A stretch of 64,000 bases of DNA from Lentilactobacillus kisonensis DSM 19906 = JCM 15041 (GTDB taxonomy: Bacteria; Bacillota; Bacilli; Lactobacillales; Lactobacillaceae). The notes beneath the pieces were generated by a model. That model had not been told where the DNA came from. It ran no database searches and saw only the letters and a list, made by a program, of their open reading frames with translations. Positions 63,895-64,000 of this stretch are shown here, in pieces (position 1 is the stretch's first letter; every line of letters begins with the position of its first letter). A program made the translations under genes and the position numbers. The stretch lies in contig NZ_AZEB01000007.1 in assembly GCF_001434135.1 (NCBI RefSeq), forward strand, positions 54,324-118,323. The letters are read 5' to 3'.

Positions 63895-64000
63895 ATGGTT
63901 TTGGCCGGGGTGAAGTTAAGAATCTATCCAAATCAGGACCAACAGCTCAAAATTAAACAGAACTTTGGCTATAATCGGTTTGTCTGGAACCAAATGTTAA
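63895..64000 (+). CDS. tnpB: TnpB (IS200/IS605 or IS1341-type), N-terminus only
   Basis: The first 35 codons are visible (MVLAGVKLRIYPNQDQQ..., FGYNRFVWNQML), matching the conserved TnpB start (K-x-R-x-YP then G-x-x-R-F-V-x-N). TnpB is an RNA-guided nuclease carried by these elements. GGGGGAT precedes the ATG, and an extended -10 (TGATATAAT, near 63853) lies upstream. No tnpA is upstream in the window. The frame continues beyond the edge. Confidence 0.85.
   Translation, partial: MVLAGVKLRIYPNQDQQLKIKQNFGYNRFVWNQML

Noticed and set aside
33410..64000. A elements mobilised by the TnpB-carrying element at the edge
   Set aside because: No shared end sequence or TnpA gene is visible, so a link is not supported.

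Overview
The window reads as chromosome of a low-to-mid G+C Gram-positive of the family Lactobacillaceae. The evidence is a dlt operon with the small dltX gene, flanked by two secreted serine hydrolases as in Lactiplantibacillus-type genomes. Strong AGGAGG ribosome binding sites, PyrR- and T-box-type attenuators and a CIRCE element agree with this. Genus is not resolved. No rRNA, tRNA or CRISPR array was seen.

Layout, left to right. 1-410: end of a histidine phosphatase. 597-3323: serine biosynthesis (serC, serA) behind a leader-peptide attenuator. 3593-8224: CPBP protease, Gdx/SugE-type SMR exporter, NUDIX hydrolase, 3-methyladenine glycosylase and two ArsR-like regulators, next to a broken MFS gene (8320-9713). 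9791-16729: pyrC and pyrB behind a PyrR attenuator, divergent from carA-carB. 17184-18785: two acetoin/diacetyl-reductase-like SDRs. 19509: an unknown small protein. 20074-22656: copper cassette of two cupredoxins and a P1B ATPase. 23056-26683: unknown membrane protein and an MFS pump. 26856-33076: chorismate/tyrosine operon (leader peptide, chorismate mutase, aroC, aroA, tyrA, aroK, aroE; minus strand). 33712-35585: polysaccharide deacetylase and aroD. 35787-42779: dlt operon. 43414-46728: amino-acid ABC importer behind a T-box with a probable Cys specifier. 47449-50488: nitroreductase, two VIT-family transporters and a matrixin-like protease. 50690-52528: secreted protein, CIRCE and two small heat-shock proteins. 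52967-56510: heterodimeric ABC exporter. 56681-63426: three glutamate-cysteine-ligase paralogues, a class I amidotransferase-like peptidase C26 and a small secreted protein. 63895-end: start of a TnpB.

The most striking feature is a family of about 120-nt imperfect palindromes, called A elements here. There are 27 essentially full copies and several fragments. Each has conserved unpaired blocks and nested stems whose sequences change from copy to copy while pairing is kept. They lie between genes, commonly starting at the stop codon of the upstream gene and ending just before the ribosome binding site of the downstream gene. In every codirectional gene pair that holds them they point in the sense direction (17 of 17 copies). 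A related B subfamily (4 copies) is nested in or abuts A elements, and an ISL3-type MITE has landed in one A element.

The window is also rich in RNA-level control. There is a Ser/Thr-rich leader peptide with a complete mutually exclusive hairpin set before serC. There is a Tyr/Phe-rich leader peptide with terminator and antiterminator before the aromatic operon. There is also a two-stage pyr attenuator, a T-box and a CIRCE hairpin. The two amino-acid leader peptides and the A-element family are the best candidates for undescribed biology.
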